From NCBI RefSeq assembly GCF_002149015.1, contig NZ_NGFO01000022.1, positions 33,833-97,832 of the forward strand: 64,000 nucleotides of DNA. The letters are read 5' to 3'. Source of the stretch: Gordonia lacunae. GTDB taxonomy: Bacteria > Actinomycetota > Actinomycetes > Mycobacteriales > Mycobacteriaceae. Below the pieces are notes generated by a model. It did no database searches, was not told the origin of the DNA, and saw nothing but the letters and a program-made list of their open reading frames with translations. The translations under genes and the position numbers were made by a program. Of the stretch, positions 7,250 through 16,854 are shown piece by piece; position 1 is the stretch's first letter; each line of letters opens with the position of its first letter.

Positions 7250-7597
7250 ATGTCCGACCCCCAGCGCGTCTGCTTCGTGCTCCACCTCCGCCCCGAACGC
7301 GTCGAGGACTACCTCGAGGCCCACACCGAGGTGTGGCCGGAGATGCTCGACGCCCTGCGCGAGACCGGTTGGCGCAACTACTCCCTGTTCCTCCGGAAGG
7401 ACGACGGCATGGTCGTGGGCTACCTCGAGACCGACGACTTCCCGGCGACCAGCACCGCCATGGAGGCGACAGACGTCAACACCCGCTGGCAGGCGCACAT
7501 GTCCGAGTACTTCCTCCCACCCACGGGCGGCGGGGCGAACGCGGCGAACCCGGACACGATCCGCACCGAACTCACCGAGTACTTCCACCTCGACTGA
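7250..7597 (+). CDS. rhaM: L-rhamnose mutarotase
   Basis: This 115-residue protein starts at ATG 7250 after AGGAG. The N-terminal block RVCFVLHLRPERVEDYLEAH followed by EVWPEML matches the RhaM dimeric ferredoxin-like fold, with a conserved His-containing strand and the WPE segment. RhaM interconverts alpha and beta anomers of L-rhamnose before isomerisation. It opens the rhamnose cluster, preceded by a LacI-type operator and followed by a sugar permease. Size and motifs are normal for the family (about 105-115 aa). Confidence 0.9.
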   Translation: MSDPQRVCFVLHLRPERVEDYLEAHTEVWPEMLDALRETGWRNYSLFLRKDDGMVVGYLETDDFPATSTAMEATDVNTRWQAHMSEYFLPPTGGGANAANPDTIRTELTEYFHLD

Positions 7598-7722
7598 CCC
7601 ATCCGAACGACATCGACGCGACACGCATGACACCTACTGACGGGCGCACCGACATCAGCGAACTCCGGTTTGACCTCCACGATCCCGACCCTCTGTACTG
7701 ATCTCCGACGCAAGGAATCACC

Positions 7723-9096
7723 ATGAAAGTAGGAGCGCGCTCCACCACCGGCTGGCGGGCGACCATCTCGGTCGCCATGTCGAACTACATCGAGGCCGGC
7801 TCGATCATCGCGATCGCCACCAGCCTCACCTTCTGGCAGGACGAGTTCGGCATCAGCAACTTCGCGGTCGGCCTCCTGGCCGCGCTGAGCGCCAACGCGT
7901 TCGGTGCCGCCGTCGGCGCCGCGATCGGCGGCCCGCTGTGTGATCGCTACGGCCGCAAGGCGATCTACACCTACGACCTGCTGGTCTACATGGCCGGCGT
8001 GTTGCTCGCGGCCTTCGCGTTCAACTTCACCATGCTGCTGGCCGCCTTCATCATCACCGGCCTCGCGGTCGGCGCCGGCGTCCCGGCCTCGTGGACGTAC
8101 ATCGCCGAAGAGGCCCCGTCGGTCGAACGCGCCAAGCATGTCGGCACCGCGCAGCTCGCCTGGTCGGTCGGACCCCTGATCGGCTTCGCGCTCGCCGCGG
8201 CGCTCGCCCCGATGGGCCTGCTCGGTTCGCGGATCATCTTCCTGCATCTCTTCGTCGTCGCGGCGGTCGTCTGGTGGATTCGCCAGGGTCTCGCGGAGTC
8301 GAAGATCTGGTCCGACGAGGCGGTCAACGAGACGCGGGAGCTCACCGCATCGGTCGGCGCCCGCGGCATTAAGGGTCTGTTCTCCAAGAAGGTCAACATC
8401 ACCGCCCTGCTCCTGCTCGGTGGCATCTACCTCTTCTGGAACACCGTCGCCGGCCAGGCCGGCATCTTCATGCCGCGTGTCTACGAGACCGCCGGACTGG
8501 AGAGCGCTGTCCAGCAGAACCTGCTGCAGGTGCTGGTCTGGGGGTGCACGGTGCTGGCGACCTACTTCGGCTTCATGCGCTACGCCGACCGCGTCTCCCA
8601 GCGCGCGCTCTATGTCTTCGGCGCAGCGCTCGGCATCGTCGGTTGGATCGTGCTGGTCGCCTTCACCGACGGCGGCCTCACCACGATGCTCGCGTTCGCG
8701 ATCCTCTGGGGAATCTCCTCGGGCATCGGCGCTCAGGCGTTCTACAGCCTCTGGGCCAGCGAGATGTTCGCCACGCCCTACCGGGCCAGCGCCCAGGGCG
8801 TCATGTTCTTCGCCGTCCGCACCGCCACCGGTCTCCTGAGCTACTTCTTCCCCACGATGCTCGCGGCCACTGGGCTCACCACGGTCGGCATCCTGCTGGT
8901 CGCACTGCTCACCATCGCTCTGGTCATCGGCGCCGTCGCGGCTCCGGACACCCAGGGCAAGACCCTGCAAGAGATCGAGGTCGAGCGGTACGGCGCTCCG
9001 CTGTCACCCGAGCTCATCGAGACGCCGGCATCCTCCGGGCACCCCACCCAGGGCAGCAACCCGGCGACGGAGTCCGGACACAAGGCCCCGGCCTGA
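7723..9096 (+). CDS. MFS permease, probable L-rhamnose importer
   Basis: This 457-residue, 12-segment MFS protein starts at ATG 7723. Motif A appears as GGPLCDRYGRKAIYTYD (about residues 66-82), as in sugar- and metabolite-proton symporters. A long cytoplasmic loop between helices 6 and 7 contains IWSDEAVNETREL. The C-terminus is a polar tail of about 40 residues. It lies between rhaM and rhaI. Rhamnose uptake is inferred from this position, since MFS sequence alone does not give the substrate. Confidence 0.8.
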   Translation: MKVGARSTTGWRATISVAMSNYIEAGSIIAIATSLTFWQDEFGISNFAVGLLAALSANAFGAAVGAAIGGPLCDRYGRKAIYTYDLLVYMAGVLLAAFAFNFTMLLAAFIITGLAVGAGVPASWTYIAEEAPSVERAKHVGTAQLAWSVGPLIGFALAAALAPMGLLGSRIIFLHLFVVAAVVWWIRQGLAESKIWSDEAVNETRELTASVGARGIKGLFSKKVNITALLLLGGIYLFWNTVAGQAGIFMPRVYETAGLESAVQQNLLQVLVWGCTVLATYFGFMRYADRVSQRALYVFGAALGIVGWIVLVAFTDGGLTTMLAFAILWGISSGIGAQAFYSLWASEMFATPYRASAQGVMFFAVRTATGLLSYFFPTMLAATGLTTVGILLVALLTIALVIGAVAAPDTQGKTLQEIEVERYGAPLSPELIETPASSGHPTQGSNPATESGHKAPA

Positions 9097-9124
9097 CACC
9101 TCCGCCTGATCGCGCCACGCGCGA

Positions 9125-9138
9125 TTGAAACGTTCCAC
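9125..9138. promoter_or_regulatory. LacI-type operator upstream of rhaI
   Basis: TTGAAACGTTCCAC shares its first ten bases with the site before rhaM (7171) and has the same CG centre. It lies 83 bp before the rhaI start, so the isomerase-aldolase-kinase-lactate dehydrogenase operon probably has its own regulated promoter. Confidence 0.72.
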
Positions 9139-9221
9139 CACCTCGATGGTCCACCCACACCTCCCCGCCGCCGGCTGTTCCCCGACGTCGGCGGCGGGGA
9201 ACCCCAACCGAAAGAACCCTC

Positions 9222-10382
9222 ATGGCCACCTTTGACGAGACGATCCTCGACAACCTCGAGATCGAGCTCCCCTCCTGGGCGTTCGGCAACTCCGGCACCC
9301 GGTTCAAGGTGTTCGGCACCCCGGGCACCCCCCGTACCATCCACGAGAAGATCGCCGACGCCGCGAAGGTCAATGAGCTGACCGGTCTGGCTCCGACTGT
9401 CGCCCTGCACATCCCGTGGGACACCGTCGACGACTACCGCGCGCTCGCCGCGTACGCGAGGGATCTGGGCGTCGGACTGGGTACGGTCAACTCCAACACC
9501 TTTCAGGACGACGCCTACAAGTTCGGCAGTCTCACCCACACCGACAAGACGGTGCGGCAGATGGCCATCGACCACCACCTCGCGTGCATCGAGGTGATGA
9601 ACGCGACCGGCTCGCGCGACCTCAAGATCTGGCTCGCCGACGGAACGAACTACCCCGGCCAGGGCGACATCCGCGGACGCCAGGACCGCCTCGCCGAGTC
9701 CCTCGCAGCCATCTACCAGCACATCGGCGACGACCAGCGACTCGTGTTGGAGTACAAGTTCTTCGAGCCCGCGACGTATGTCACCGACGTCCCCGACTGG
9801 GGCACCTCCTACGCCCATGTGACCGCGCTCGGCGAGCGGGCGATGGTCTGCCTCGACACCGGTCACCACGCGCCGGGCACCAATATCGAATTCATCGTCG
9901 CGCAGTTGCTGCGCCTCGGGAAGTTGGGCTCGTTCGACTTCAACTCGCGCTTCTATGCCGACGACGACCTCATCGTCGGCGCGGCGGATCCGTTCCAGCT
10001 CTTCCGAATCCTGTTCGAGGTGATCCGCGGCGGCGGCCTCGACACCGGCTCGCCGGTCGCGCTGATGCTCGACCAGTGCCACAACGTCGAGGAGAAGATC
10101 CCCGGCCAGATCCGTTCGGTGCTCAACGTCGAGGAGATGACCGCCCGCGCCCTCCTCGTCGACACCGAGGCCCTGACCGAGGCGCAGTCAGCCGGAGATG
10201 TGCTGGGCGCGAACGCCATCGTGATGGACGCGTTCTACACCGACGTCCGTCCGATGCTCGCCGAACGTCGGGTCCGCCGCGGTCTGCCCGCAGATCCGAT
10301 GGCCGCCTACGCCGGGTCCGGCCACCGCGAACGCATCGTCGCCGAGCGCGTCGGCGGTACCCAATCATCCTGGGGCGCCTGA
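9222..10382 (+). CDS. rhaI: L-rhamnose isomerase
   Basis: This 386-residue TIM-barrel protein starts at ATG 9222 after GAAAG. It matches the RhaI type found in rhizobia and pseudomonads rather than the longer E. coli RhaA. Features are WAFGNSGTRFKVF near the N-terminus, HIPWD, the metal-binding LEYKFFEPA and MVCLDTGHHAPG strands, and FDFNSRFYADDDL. It converts L-rhamnose to L-rhamnulose with a divalent metal. The next gene (10432) encodes the aldolase/dehydrogenase. A LacI-type operator precedes it. Confidence 0.92.
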   Translation: MATFDETILDNLEIELPSWAFGNSGTRFKVFGTPGTPRTIHEKIADAAKVNELTGLAPTVALHIPWDTVDDYRALAAYARDLGVGLGTVNSNTFQDDAYKFGSLTHTDKTVRQMAIDHHLACIEVMNATGSRDLKIWLADGTNYPGQGDIRGRQDRLAESLAAIYQHIGDDQRLVLEYKFFEPATYVTDVPDWGTSYAHVTALGERAMVCLDTGHHAPGTNIEFIVAQLLRLGKLGSFDFNSRFYADDDLIVGAADPFQLFRILFEVIRGGGLDTGSPVALMLDQCHNVEEKIPGQIRSVLNVEEMTARALLVDTEALTEAQSAGDVLGANAIVMDAFYTDVRPMLAERRVRRGLPADPMAAYAGSGHRERIVAERVGGTQSSWGA

Positions 10383-10431
10383 GCCCTCCCACCGCCCCAA
10401 TCCCCCTGAACTCCCGAGGAGATCACCCACC

Positions 10432-12468
10432 ATGACCAATCCCGCAGTCGCTGCACTCATCGCGCGGTCCAACCGGCTCGGATCGGACCCGAAGAACACC
10501 AACTACGCCGGCGGCAACACCTCCGCCAAGGGCACCGACACCGATCCCGTCACCGGTGAGGACGTCGAACTGCTCTGGGTGAAGGGTTCCGGCGGTGATC
10601 TCGGCACCCTGACCGAGCAGGGCCTGGCCGTGCTCCGGCTCGACCGCATGCGCGCTCTCGTCGACGTCTACCCCGGCCTCGACCGCGAGGACGAGATGGT
10701 CGCCGCCTTCGACTATTGCCTGCACGGCAAGGGCGGCGCCGCCCCGTCGATCGACACCGCGATGCACGGTCTGGTCGACGCCGCACACGTCGATCACCTG
10801 CACCCCGACTCCGGCATCGCCATCGCCACCGCCGCCGACGGAGAAGCGTTGACGAACAAGATCTTCGGCGACCGCGTCGTCTGGGTGCCGTGGCGGCGCC
10901 CGGGCTTCCAGCTCGGGCTGGACATCTCGGCCCTCAAAGCGGCCAACCCGCAGGCGATCGGTTGCATCCTCGGCGGTCACGGGATCACCGCATGGGGTGA
11001 GACCTCCGACGAGGCACAGGCGAATTCGCTGGAGATCATCCACACCGCCGAGGAGTACATCGCCGCCAACGGCCGGCCGCAGCCCTTCGGCGCCCCGATC
11101 GACGGCTACGGCGCACTTCCCGCCGAGGAACGCCGGGCCAAGGCAGCGGCGCTCGCCCCGTTCATCCGCGGTCTCGCCTCGACGGACAAGCCACAGGTCG
11201 GTCACTTCACCGACGTCGACCCGGTCCTCGAATTCCTCGCCGCGGCCGAGCATCCGCGCCTGGCCGCGCTCGGCACGAGTTGCCCGGACCACTTCCTGCG
11301 CACCAAGGTCAGGCCGCTCGTCCTCGATCTACCGGCGTCGGCGACGGTCGAGGAGTGCACGGAGCGCCTCACCGCGCTGCACGAGGCCTACCGCGAGGAC
11401 TACCGCGCCTACTACGACCGCCACGCCACCGCGGACAGCCCCGCGATGCGGGGCGCCGACCCGGCCATCGTGCTCGTCCCGGGCGTCGGCATGTTCAGCT
11501 TCGGCAAGGACAAGCAGACCGCACGCGTGGCGGGCGAGTTCTACCTGAACGCGATCAACGTGATGCGCGGCGCCGAGGCCATCTCGACCTACGCCCCGAT
11601 CGACGAGTCGGAGAAGTTCCGGATCGAGTACTGGCTCCTCGAGGAGGCGAAGCTCGCGCGGATGCCCGAGCCCAAGCCGCTCGCCACCCGCATCGCCCTG
11701 GTCACCGGTGCGGCCTCGGGCATCGGCAAGGCCATCGCGGCGCGGCTCGCCGCCGAAGGTGCGTGCGTGGTGATCGCCGACCTCGATGCCGAGAAGGCGC
11801 GCGCGGCAGCCGAGGAGATCGGGTCGAGCGATGTCGCGATCGGCGTGGCCGCCGACGTCACCGACGAAGCAGCCGTGCAGGCCGCGATCGACGCGACCGT
11901 GCTCGCCTTCGGCGGCATCGACCTCGTCGTGAACAACGCCGGTCTGTCGCTGTCGAAGTCGTTGCTGGACACCACCGCCGCCGACTGGGACCTGCAGCAC
12001 AACGTGATGGCCCGCGGCTCGTTCCTGGTGAGCAAGGCCGCCGCCCGCGCCCTGATCGACCAGAAGCTGGGCGGCGACATCCTCTACATCTCGTCGAAGA
12101 ACTCGGTCTTCGCCGGCCCCAACAACATCGCGTACTCGGCGACGAAGGCCGACCAGGCACATCAGGTCCGCCTCCTCGCCGCCGAGCTCGGCGAACACGG
12201 GGTCAAGGTCAACGGCATCAATCCCGATGGCGTGGTGCGGGGTTCGGGGATCTTCGCCGGCGGCTGGGGCGCCAAGCGCGCCGCCGTCTACGGTGTCGAG
12301 GAGAAGGACCTGGGCAAGTTCTATGCACAGCGCACCCTGCTCAAGCGTGAGGTGCTGCCGGAGAACATCGCCAACGCCGCGTTCGCGCTGTGCACCTCCG
12401 ATTTCTCCCACACCACCGGTCTGCACGTGCCGGTGGACGCGGGCGTCGCCGCCGCGTTCCTCCGATGA
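10432..12468 (+). CDS. rhaEW: Bifunctional rhamnulose-1-phosphate aldolase / short-chain dehydrogenase
   Basis: This 678-residue fusion has two domains. Residues about 1-410 form a class II aldolase/adducin domain: NTNYAGGNTSAKG near the N-terminus, the metal-binding HVDHLHPDSG near 119-128, and GGHGITAWG. Residues about 418-678 are an SDR domain with TGAASGIG (about 424-431), NNAG and YSATK (about 567). The aldolase splits rhamnulose-1-phosphate into dihydroxyacetone phosphate and L-lactaldehyde. The SDR half is thought to oxidise lactaldehyde to lactate, as in the RhaEW proteins described in other bacteria. ATGA coupling to rhaB and the downstream lactate dehydrogenase fit this. Confidence 0.9.
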   Translation: MTNPAVAALIARSNRLGSDPKNTNYAGGNTSAKGTDTDPVTGEDVELLWVKGSGGDLGTLTEQGLAVLRLDRMRALVDVYPGLDREDEMVAAFDYCLHGKGGAAPSIDTAMHGLVDAAHVDHLHPDSGIAIATAADGEALTNKIFGDRVVWVPWRRPGFQLGLDISALKAANPQAIGCILGGHGITAWGETSDEAQANSLEIIHTAEEYIAANGRPQPFGAPIDGYGALPAEERRAKAAALAPFIRGLASTDKPQVGHFTDVDPVLEFLAAAEHPRLAALGTSCPDHFLRTKVRPLVLDLPASATVEECTERLTALHEAYREDYRAYYDRHATADSPAMRGADPAIVLVPGVGMFSFGKDKQTARVAGEFYLNAINVMRGAEAISTYAPIDESEKFRIEYWLLEEAKLARMPEPKPLATRIALVTGAASGIGKAIAARLAAEGACVVIADLDAEKARAAAEEIGSSDVAIGVAADVTDEAAVQAAIDATVLAFGGIDLVVNNAGLSLSKSLLDTTAADWDLQHNVMARGSFLVSKAAARALIDQKLGGDILYISSKNSVFAGPNNIAYSATKADQAHQVRLLAAELGEHGVKVNGINPDGVVRGSGIFAGGWGAKRAAVYGVEEKDLGKFYAQRTLLKREVLPENIANAAFALCTSDFSHTTGLHVPVDAGVAAAFLR

Positions 12469-13952
12469 GTCGCTCAACCCGGTCCGCCCAGGTCGCCGCG
12501 ATCGACCTGGGCGCGACCAGTGGCCGGGTCATGCTCGCCGACGTCTCCCGCGGACGTCTCGAGCTCGAACAGGTCGCGCGGTTCGCCAACGATCCGATCC
12601 ACCTCTGGAACGGCCGCCGGTCCGCACTCCACTGGGACCTCCCGGGGTTGTTCCGGGCCGCCTCTGCCGGGCTCGCCGAGGCGGGCCGGCAGTCCGATGA
12701 TCTGGTCGGCATCGGGGTGGATTCCTGGGCGGTCGACTACGGGCTCCTCCGCGAGGGCCGGATGCTCGGCTTACCGCACCACTATCGGGATGCGCGCAGC
12801 GCCGTCGGTGTCGACGCCGTCCACGCCGAGCTGGGTCCGGCAGACCTGTACGTCCGCAACGGTTTACAGCACCTGCCGTTCACCACCCTGTACCAGCTGG
12901 CGGCGGAGAAGGCCGACGGACTGCTCGACCAGGCCGACACCGCGCTGCTGATCCCGGACCTCATCACGTACTGGCTGACCGGACAGCGCGGCACCGAACG
13001 GACCAATGCGTCCACGACCGGACTGCTCGGGATCAACGGGCGCTGGGACACCCCCATGATGGAGCGACTCGGGTTGCCGGTGGGGCTGTTTCCGGACATC
13101 GTGGAAACCGGCACCGACCGGGGTCCGCTGCTCGGTGAGGTCGCGGACCGGCTCGGCCTGGCCGCCTCGACCCGCGTCACCGCCGTCGCCTCCCACGACA
13201 CCGCGTCGGCCGTGGCCGCCATCCCGATGGATCCCACCCGGGCGGCGTACATCTCCTGCGGCACCTGGGGTCTGGTCGGCGTCGAACTCGACGAGCCGGT
13301 CGTCTCCCGCGACGGGTGGAAGGCCAACTTCACCAACGAGGTCGGCGCCGACGGCCGGATCCGTTACCTCCACAACGTGATGGGTCTGTGGTTGCTCAGT
13401 GAGACCGTGCGCCAATACCAGCGTGAGGGCTACCGGGCCGATCTGGGCGAACTGCTGGCACAGGCCGCCGAGGCGCCGCCGACCGTCGAGATCTTCGACA
13501 CCGACGATGCGCGGTTCCTGCCGCCCGGGGACATGCCCGGACGCATCCGCGCCTGGTACGACGAGCGGGGTATGCGCTCCCCGATGACCCGTCCCGAGAT
13601 GGTGCGCGCGATCGTCGACAGCCTCGCGTCGGCGTTCGCCGACGGGGTCGTCCGGGCGGCCGAACTGTCCGGGACGACGGTGGAGACCGTGCACCTCGTC
13701 GGCGGCGGCTCACAGAACCGGCTGTTGTGCCAGCTGACCGCCGACCGCCTCGGGCTGCCGGTACAGGCCGGACCGGTGGAGGCGACCGCACTGGGCAACG
13801 TGCTGATCACCGCACGCGCCCACGGCCTGATCGATGGCGACCTGGCGGCGATGAGGTCTATCGTCGCCGACAGGTTCCCGCCGCAACACTATGCACCCCG
13901 AGACTCCCGCGGCACACGATTTCGCACCGCGGTCGGGACAGGAAAGGCATGA
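12465..13952 (+). CDS. rhaB: Rhamnulokinase (FGGY family)
   Basis: This 495-residue protein starts at ATG 12465, inside the aldolase stop (ATGA). The longer frame from 12390 overlaps coding sequence and is not needed. It is an FGGY carbohydrate kinase with [16 protein letters not shown] as the first phosphate motif, [12 protein letters not shown] (catalytic Asp region), the mid-domain [14 protein letters not shown] and the adenosine motif [20 protein letters not shown]. It phosphorylates L-rhamnulose at O1. The gene is translationally coupled on both sides, so its level should follow the aldolase. Confidence 0.92.
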   Translation: MSRSTRSAQVAAIDLGATSGRVMLADVSRGRLELEQVARFANDPIHLWNGRRSALHWDLPGLFRAASAGLAEAGRQSDDLVGIGVDSWAVDYGLLREGRMLGLPHHYRDARSAVGVDAVHAELGPADLYVRNGLQHLPFTTLYQLAAEKADGLLDQADTALLIPDLITYWLTGQRGTERTNASTTGLLGINGRWDTPMMERLGLPVGLFPDIVETGTDRGPLLGEVADRLGLAASTRVTAVASHDTASAVAAIPMDPTRAAYISCGTWGLVGVELDEPVVSRDGWKANFTNEVGADGRIRYLHNVMGLWLLSETVRQYQREGYRADLGELLAQAAEAPPTVEIFDTDDARFLPPGDMPGRIRAWYDERGMRSPMTRPEMVRAIVDSLASAFADGVVRAAELSGTTVETVHLVGGGSQNRLLCQLTADRLGLPVQAGPVEATALGNVLITARAHGLIDGDLAAMRSIVADRFPPQHYAPRDSRGTRFRTAVGTGKA

Positions 13953-15208
13953 CGATGCAACGCACATCCCCCATGAAGCGTCGAGTTCCCAAGCCACGCG
14001 ACCTCGCGCCGCTGATGCAGTTCAAGAAGCCGCAGTTCGACGCGAAGAAGCGACGCCTGGATGCCGCGCTGACGATCGAGGACCTGCGGGCGATCGCCAA
14101 GCGTCGCACCCCCAAGGCCGCCTTCGACTACACCGACGGCTCGGCCGAGGCCGAGCTGTCGATCGAGCGTGCGCGGCAGGCGTTCGCCGACATCGAGTTC
14201 CATCCGGCGATCCTGCGCGACGTCTCCAAGGTCGACACCTCGTGCACGATCCTCGGCGGGCGTTCGGAGCTGCCGTTCGGCATCGCACCGACCGGGTTCA
14301 CCCGGATGATGCAGACCGAGGGCGAGTACGCCGGTGCGCGCGCCGCCGCCCGCGCCGGCATCCCCTTCTCGCTGTCGACGATGGGCACGGCGTCGATCGA
14401 AGACGTGCGGGATGCGAACCCGCACGGACGCAACTGGTTCCAGCTGTACATGTGGAAGGACCGGGAGCGCTCGATGGCGCTGGTCGACCGCGCGGCGAAG
14501 GCCGGATACGACACCCTCCTGGTGACCGTCGACGTCCCGGTCGCCGGCGCCCGCCTGCGCGACAAGCGCAACGGCATGTCCATCCCGCCGGCTCTGACCA
14601 CCAAGACCGTGCTCAATGCGATCCCCCGGCCGCAGTGGTGGATCGACTTCCTGACCACCGAACCCCTGGCGTTTGCCTCACTCGACCGGTGGTCGGGCAC
14701 GGTGGCCGAGCTGCTGGACACGATGTTCGACCCCACGGTCACCTTCGACGATCTGGCGTGGATCAAGTCGCAGTGGCCGGGCAAGCTGGTGGTGAAGGGG
14801 ATCCAGACCGTCGACGACGCCAAGGCGGTGACCGCACTCGGCGCCGATGGCATCGTCTTGTCCAATCACGGTGGGCGCCAGCTCGATCGCGCACCGATCC
14901 CGTTCCACCTCCTGCCCGAGGTGGCCCGCGAGGTCGGCGCGGACACCGAGATCATGCTGGACACCGGCATCATGAGCGGTGCCGACATCGTCGCAGCGGT
15001 CGCACTCGGAGCGCGGTTCACGCTCGTCGGCCGCGCCTACCTGTACGGCCTGATGGCCGGGGGTGAGGCCGGGGTCGACCGGATGATCGAGATCCTCGGC
15101 GAGCAGATCGCGCGCACGATGCGCCTCCTGGGCGTCGCCTCGCTGGACGAACTGACGCCGGCGCATGTCACCCAACTCGAACGTCTGGTGCCCCGGGCGC
15201 GTTCCTGA
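13949..15208 (+). CDS. lldD: FMN-dependent L-lactate dehydrogenase
   Basis: This 419-residue protein starts at ATG 13949 (ATGA with rhaB), giving an N-terminal basic extension before the TIM barrel. Family marks are [51 protein letters not shown] and [12 protein letters not shown], which holds the catalytic His (about residue 306) and Arg. It oxidises L-lactate to pyruvate and passes electrons to quinone at the membrane. As last gene of the rhamnose operon it would carry lactate from the lactaldehyde branch into central metabolism. Related alpha-hydroxyacid oxidases cannot be fully excluded. Confidence 0.88.
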   Translation: MTMQRTSPMKRRVPKPRDLAPLMQFKKPQFDAKKRRLDAALTIEDLRAIAKRRTPKAAFDYTDGSAEAELSIERARQAFADIEFHPAILRDVSKVDTSCTILGGRSELPFGIAPTGFTRMMQTEGEYAGARAAARAGIPFSLSTMGTASIEDVRDANPHGRNWFQLYMWKDRERSMALVDRAAKAGYDTLLVTVDVPVAGARLRDKRNGMSIPPALTTKTVLNAIPRPQWWIDFLTTEPLAFASLDRWSGTVAELLDTMFDPTVTFDDLAWIKSQWPGKLVVKGIQTVDDAKAVTALGADGIVLSNHGGRQLDRAPIPFHLLPEVAREVGADTEIMLDTGIMSGADIVAAVALGARFTLVGRAYLYGLMAGGEAGVDRMIEILGEQIARTMRLLGVASLDELTPAHVTQLERLVPRARS

Positions 15209-15221
15209 CATCCGGGATGTC

Positions 15222-15257
15222 GCGGAGGGGTCCGATCCGCCGATCGGGCCTCTCCGC
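15222..15257. terminator. Stem-loop terminator between lldD and the convergent MFS gene
   Basis: Arms 15222-15237 and 15242-15257 pair over 16 positions (two as G-U) with a 4-nt loop CGCC. It starts 13 nt after the lldD stop and ends just before the stop of the opposing gene (15264), so it probably serves both directions. Confidence 0.65.
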
Positions 15258-15263
15258 GCCGGT

Positions 15264-16736
15264 TCAGGCGGACCGGGCGCCGACCTCCGGAGGCTGTTCC
15301 CGGCGATGCGCGAAGTGGTCCACCAGACCCACCACCAGCGCGATGAGCACGAGGAGCGCCGCGGTCGCCAGTCCGATCTGGAACGCCCGGGCCCAGTCGC
15401 CGCCGCTGTTGGCGACCTGGGCGAAGAACACCGCACCGACGAGTGCGATGCCCGCGGCGGCGCCGATGCGCTGGCCGGTCTGCAACACGCCGCCGGCGAT
15501 GCCCGCCTTGGTGACCGGCACCTGGTCGAGGCTCAGCGTGAGGTTGGGCGAGATCACGAGTCCCGAGCCGACACCGGCGACCAGCAGCGGCACCGCGGCC
15601 GCGTAGCCGACGTTGTGGCCGGGGACGAGCTGGACGGCGATGATCGTCGCGATCATCCCCACCACGACCAGCCCCAGACCCAGCAGGACCAGCGAGCGTC
15701 CGACCCGCGTGACGATGTTGCCGCCGACGCTCGCCGACACCGCCGACCCCAGCGCGAAGGGGGTCACGGCCAGGCCGGCCTGCAGCGCCGAGTAACCCAG
15801 GCCCTGCTGGACGAAGAGGGTGTAGATGAAGAAGACGGTGGTGAATCCCGCGAAGTAGACCATGGCGATGATGCACCCCAGCGAGTACGACCGCATCGAG
15901 AACAGCGAGAGGTCGACGAGTTGCTGATGTCCGACCCGGCCCTGGCGCCGCTCCCACAGCACGAAGGCACCCAGCAGTACCGCGGCGACGATCAGCAACA
16001 GCCACTTCCGCGCGCCCGGCCACTCCTGCTCCTGAACCATCGGCAGCATCAACGCGAACACCCCGACACCCAGCAGCAGGACGCCCACCGGGTCGAAACT
16101 GCCCCGCAACGGCTGCTTGGTCTCCGACGGCCGGGCCGGGATGAGCCGGATGGCGGCGAGAAAGGCGGCGATGCCGATCGGCACGTTGACGAAGAAGATC
16201 CAGCGCCACCCCTCGGCGGACCCACCCAGCTGGATGAGGACGCCGCCCAGCAGCGGACCGACCGCCGTCGAGATGCCGATCGTCGCCGCGAACATCCCGA
16301 AGGCCCGGCCCCGCTCCGCCCCACGGAAGAGCAGCTGGATCAGTCCCGAGACCTGCGGCGCGAGAATGCCACCCGCGACGCCCTGGATCAGCCGGAAGAC
16401 GACGAGCTGCGTCGGACCCTGCGCGAAACCACATGCCGCGGAGGACAGTACGAACAGCGACAGCCCGATGAGGAAGGTCACCTTGCGGCCGCGGGCGTCA
16501 CCGACCCGGCCCGCCGGCACCAGGACGAGCCCGAAGGCGAGCGCGTAACCGGAGACGACCCACGAGAGATCGGCCGAGTTCGCACCGAGACCGGATTCGA
16601 TCGACGGCAGTGCGACGTTGACGATCGAGACGTCCAGGAGCGTCATGAAGCCGACGACCAGACACACCGCAAGTGCCTTCCACCGTCGCGGGTCTGGTTG
16701 ATAGTCCGCGGAGAACGGGCTGGCCGGAGTCGACAT
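15264..16736 (-). CDS. DHA2-family MFS exporter (14 TM type)
   Basis: This is a 490-residue protein with start ATG 16736 chosen for the upstream AAAGGCGG; an ATG five codons earlier (16751) is an alternative. Helix 1 ends in LLDVSIVNVALPSIESGLG, the DHA2 signature, and the loop GRVGDARGRKVTF is motif A. About 14 hydrophobic segments are present. It is divergent from the LacI gene and convergent with lldD. Whether it belongs to rhamnose metabolism is unclear, because no TTGAAACGTT-type site is visible before it. Efflux of a drug or by-product is the default expectation. Confidence 0.83.
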   Translation of the reverse strand: MSTPASPFSADYQPDPRRWKALAVCLVVGFMTLLDVSIVNVALPSIESGLGANSADLSWVVSGYALAFGLVLVPAGRVGDARGRKVTFLIGLSLFVLSSAACGFAQGPTQLVVFRLIQGVAGGILAPQVSGLIQLLFRGAERGRAFGMFAATIGISTAVGPLLGGVLIQLGGSAEGWRWIFFVNVPIGIAAFLAAIRLIPARPSETKQPLRGSFDPVGVLLLGVGVFALMLPMVQEQEWPGARKWLLLIVAAVLLGAFVLWERRQGRVGHQQLVDLSLFSMRSYSLGCIIAMVYFAGFTTVFFIYTLFVQQGLGYSALQAGLAVTPFALGSAVSASVGGNIVTRVGRSLVLLGLGLVVVGMIATIIAVQLVPGHNVGYAAAVPLLVAGVGSGLVISPNLTLSLDQVPVTKAGIAGGVLQTGQRIGAAAGIALVGAVFFAQVANSGGDWARAFQIGLATAALLVLIALVVGLVDHFAHRREQPPEVGARSA

Positions 16737-16854
16737 CGAGCCGCCTTTCATTCGGGGGTACCGCGCTGTTCGTAGTCAATCAGCCCGGGAGATGGGCGAC
16801 CCTCCCGACTCCGCGTAACGGGTGTTGCGGTACGGCGTCTGGTGAGATGAACAC

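Noticed and set aside
7420..8970. Long minus-strand frame of 516 residues opposite the rhamnose permease
   Set aside because: Composition is extreme (Gly, Asp, Glu, Arg) with no domain. The opposite strand encodes a recognisable MFS permease.
15165..16775. Long plus-strand frame of 536 residues opposite the DHA2 exporter
   Set aside because: It is a shadow frame in high-GC DNA with Arg/Asp/Gln-rich composition. The minus-strand MFS protein has clear family motifs.
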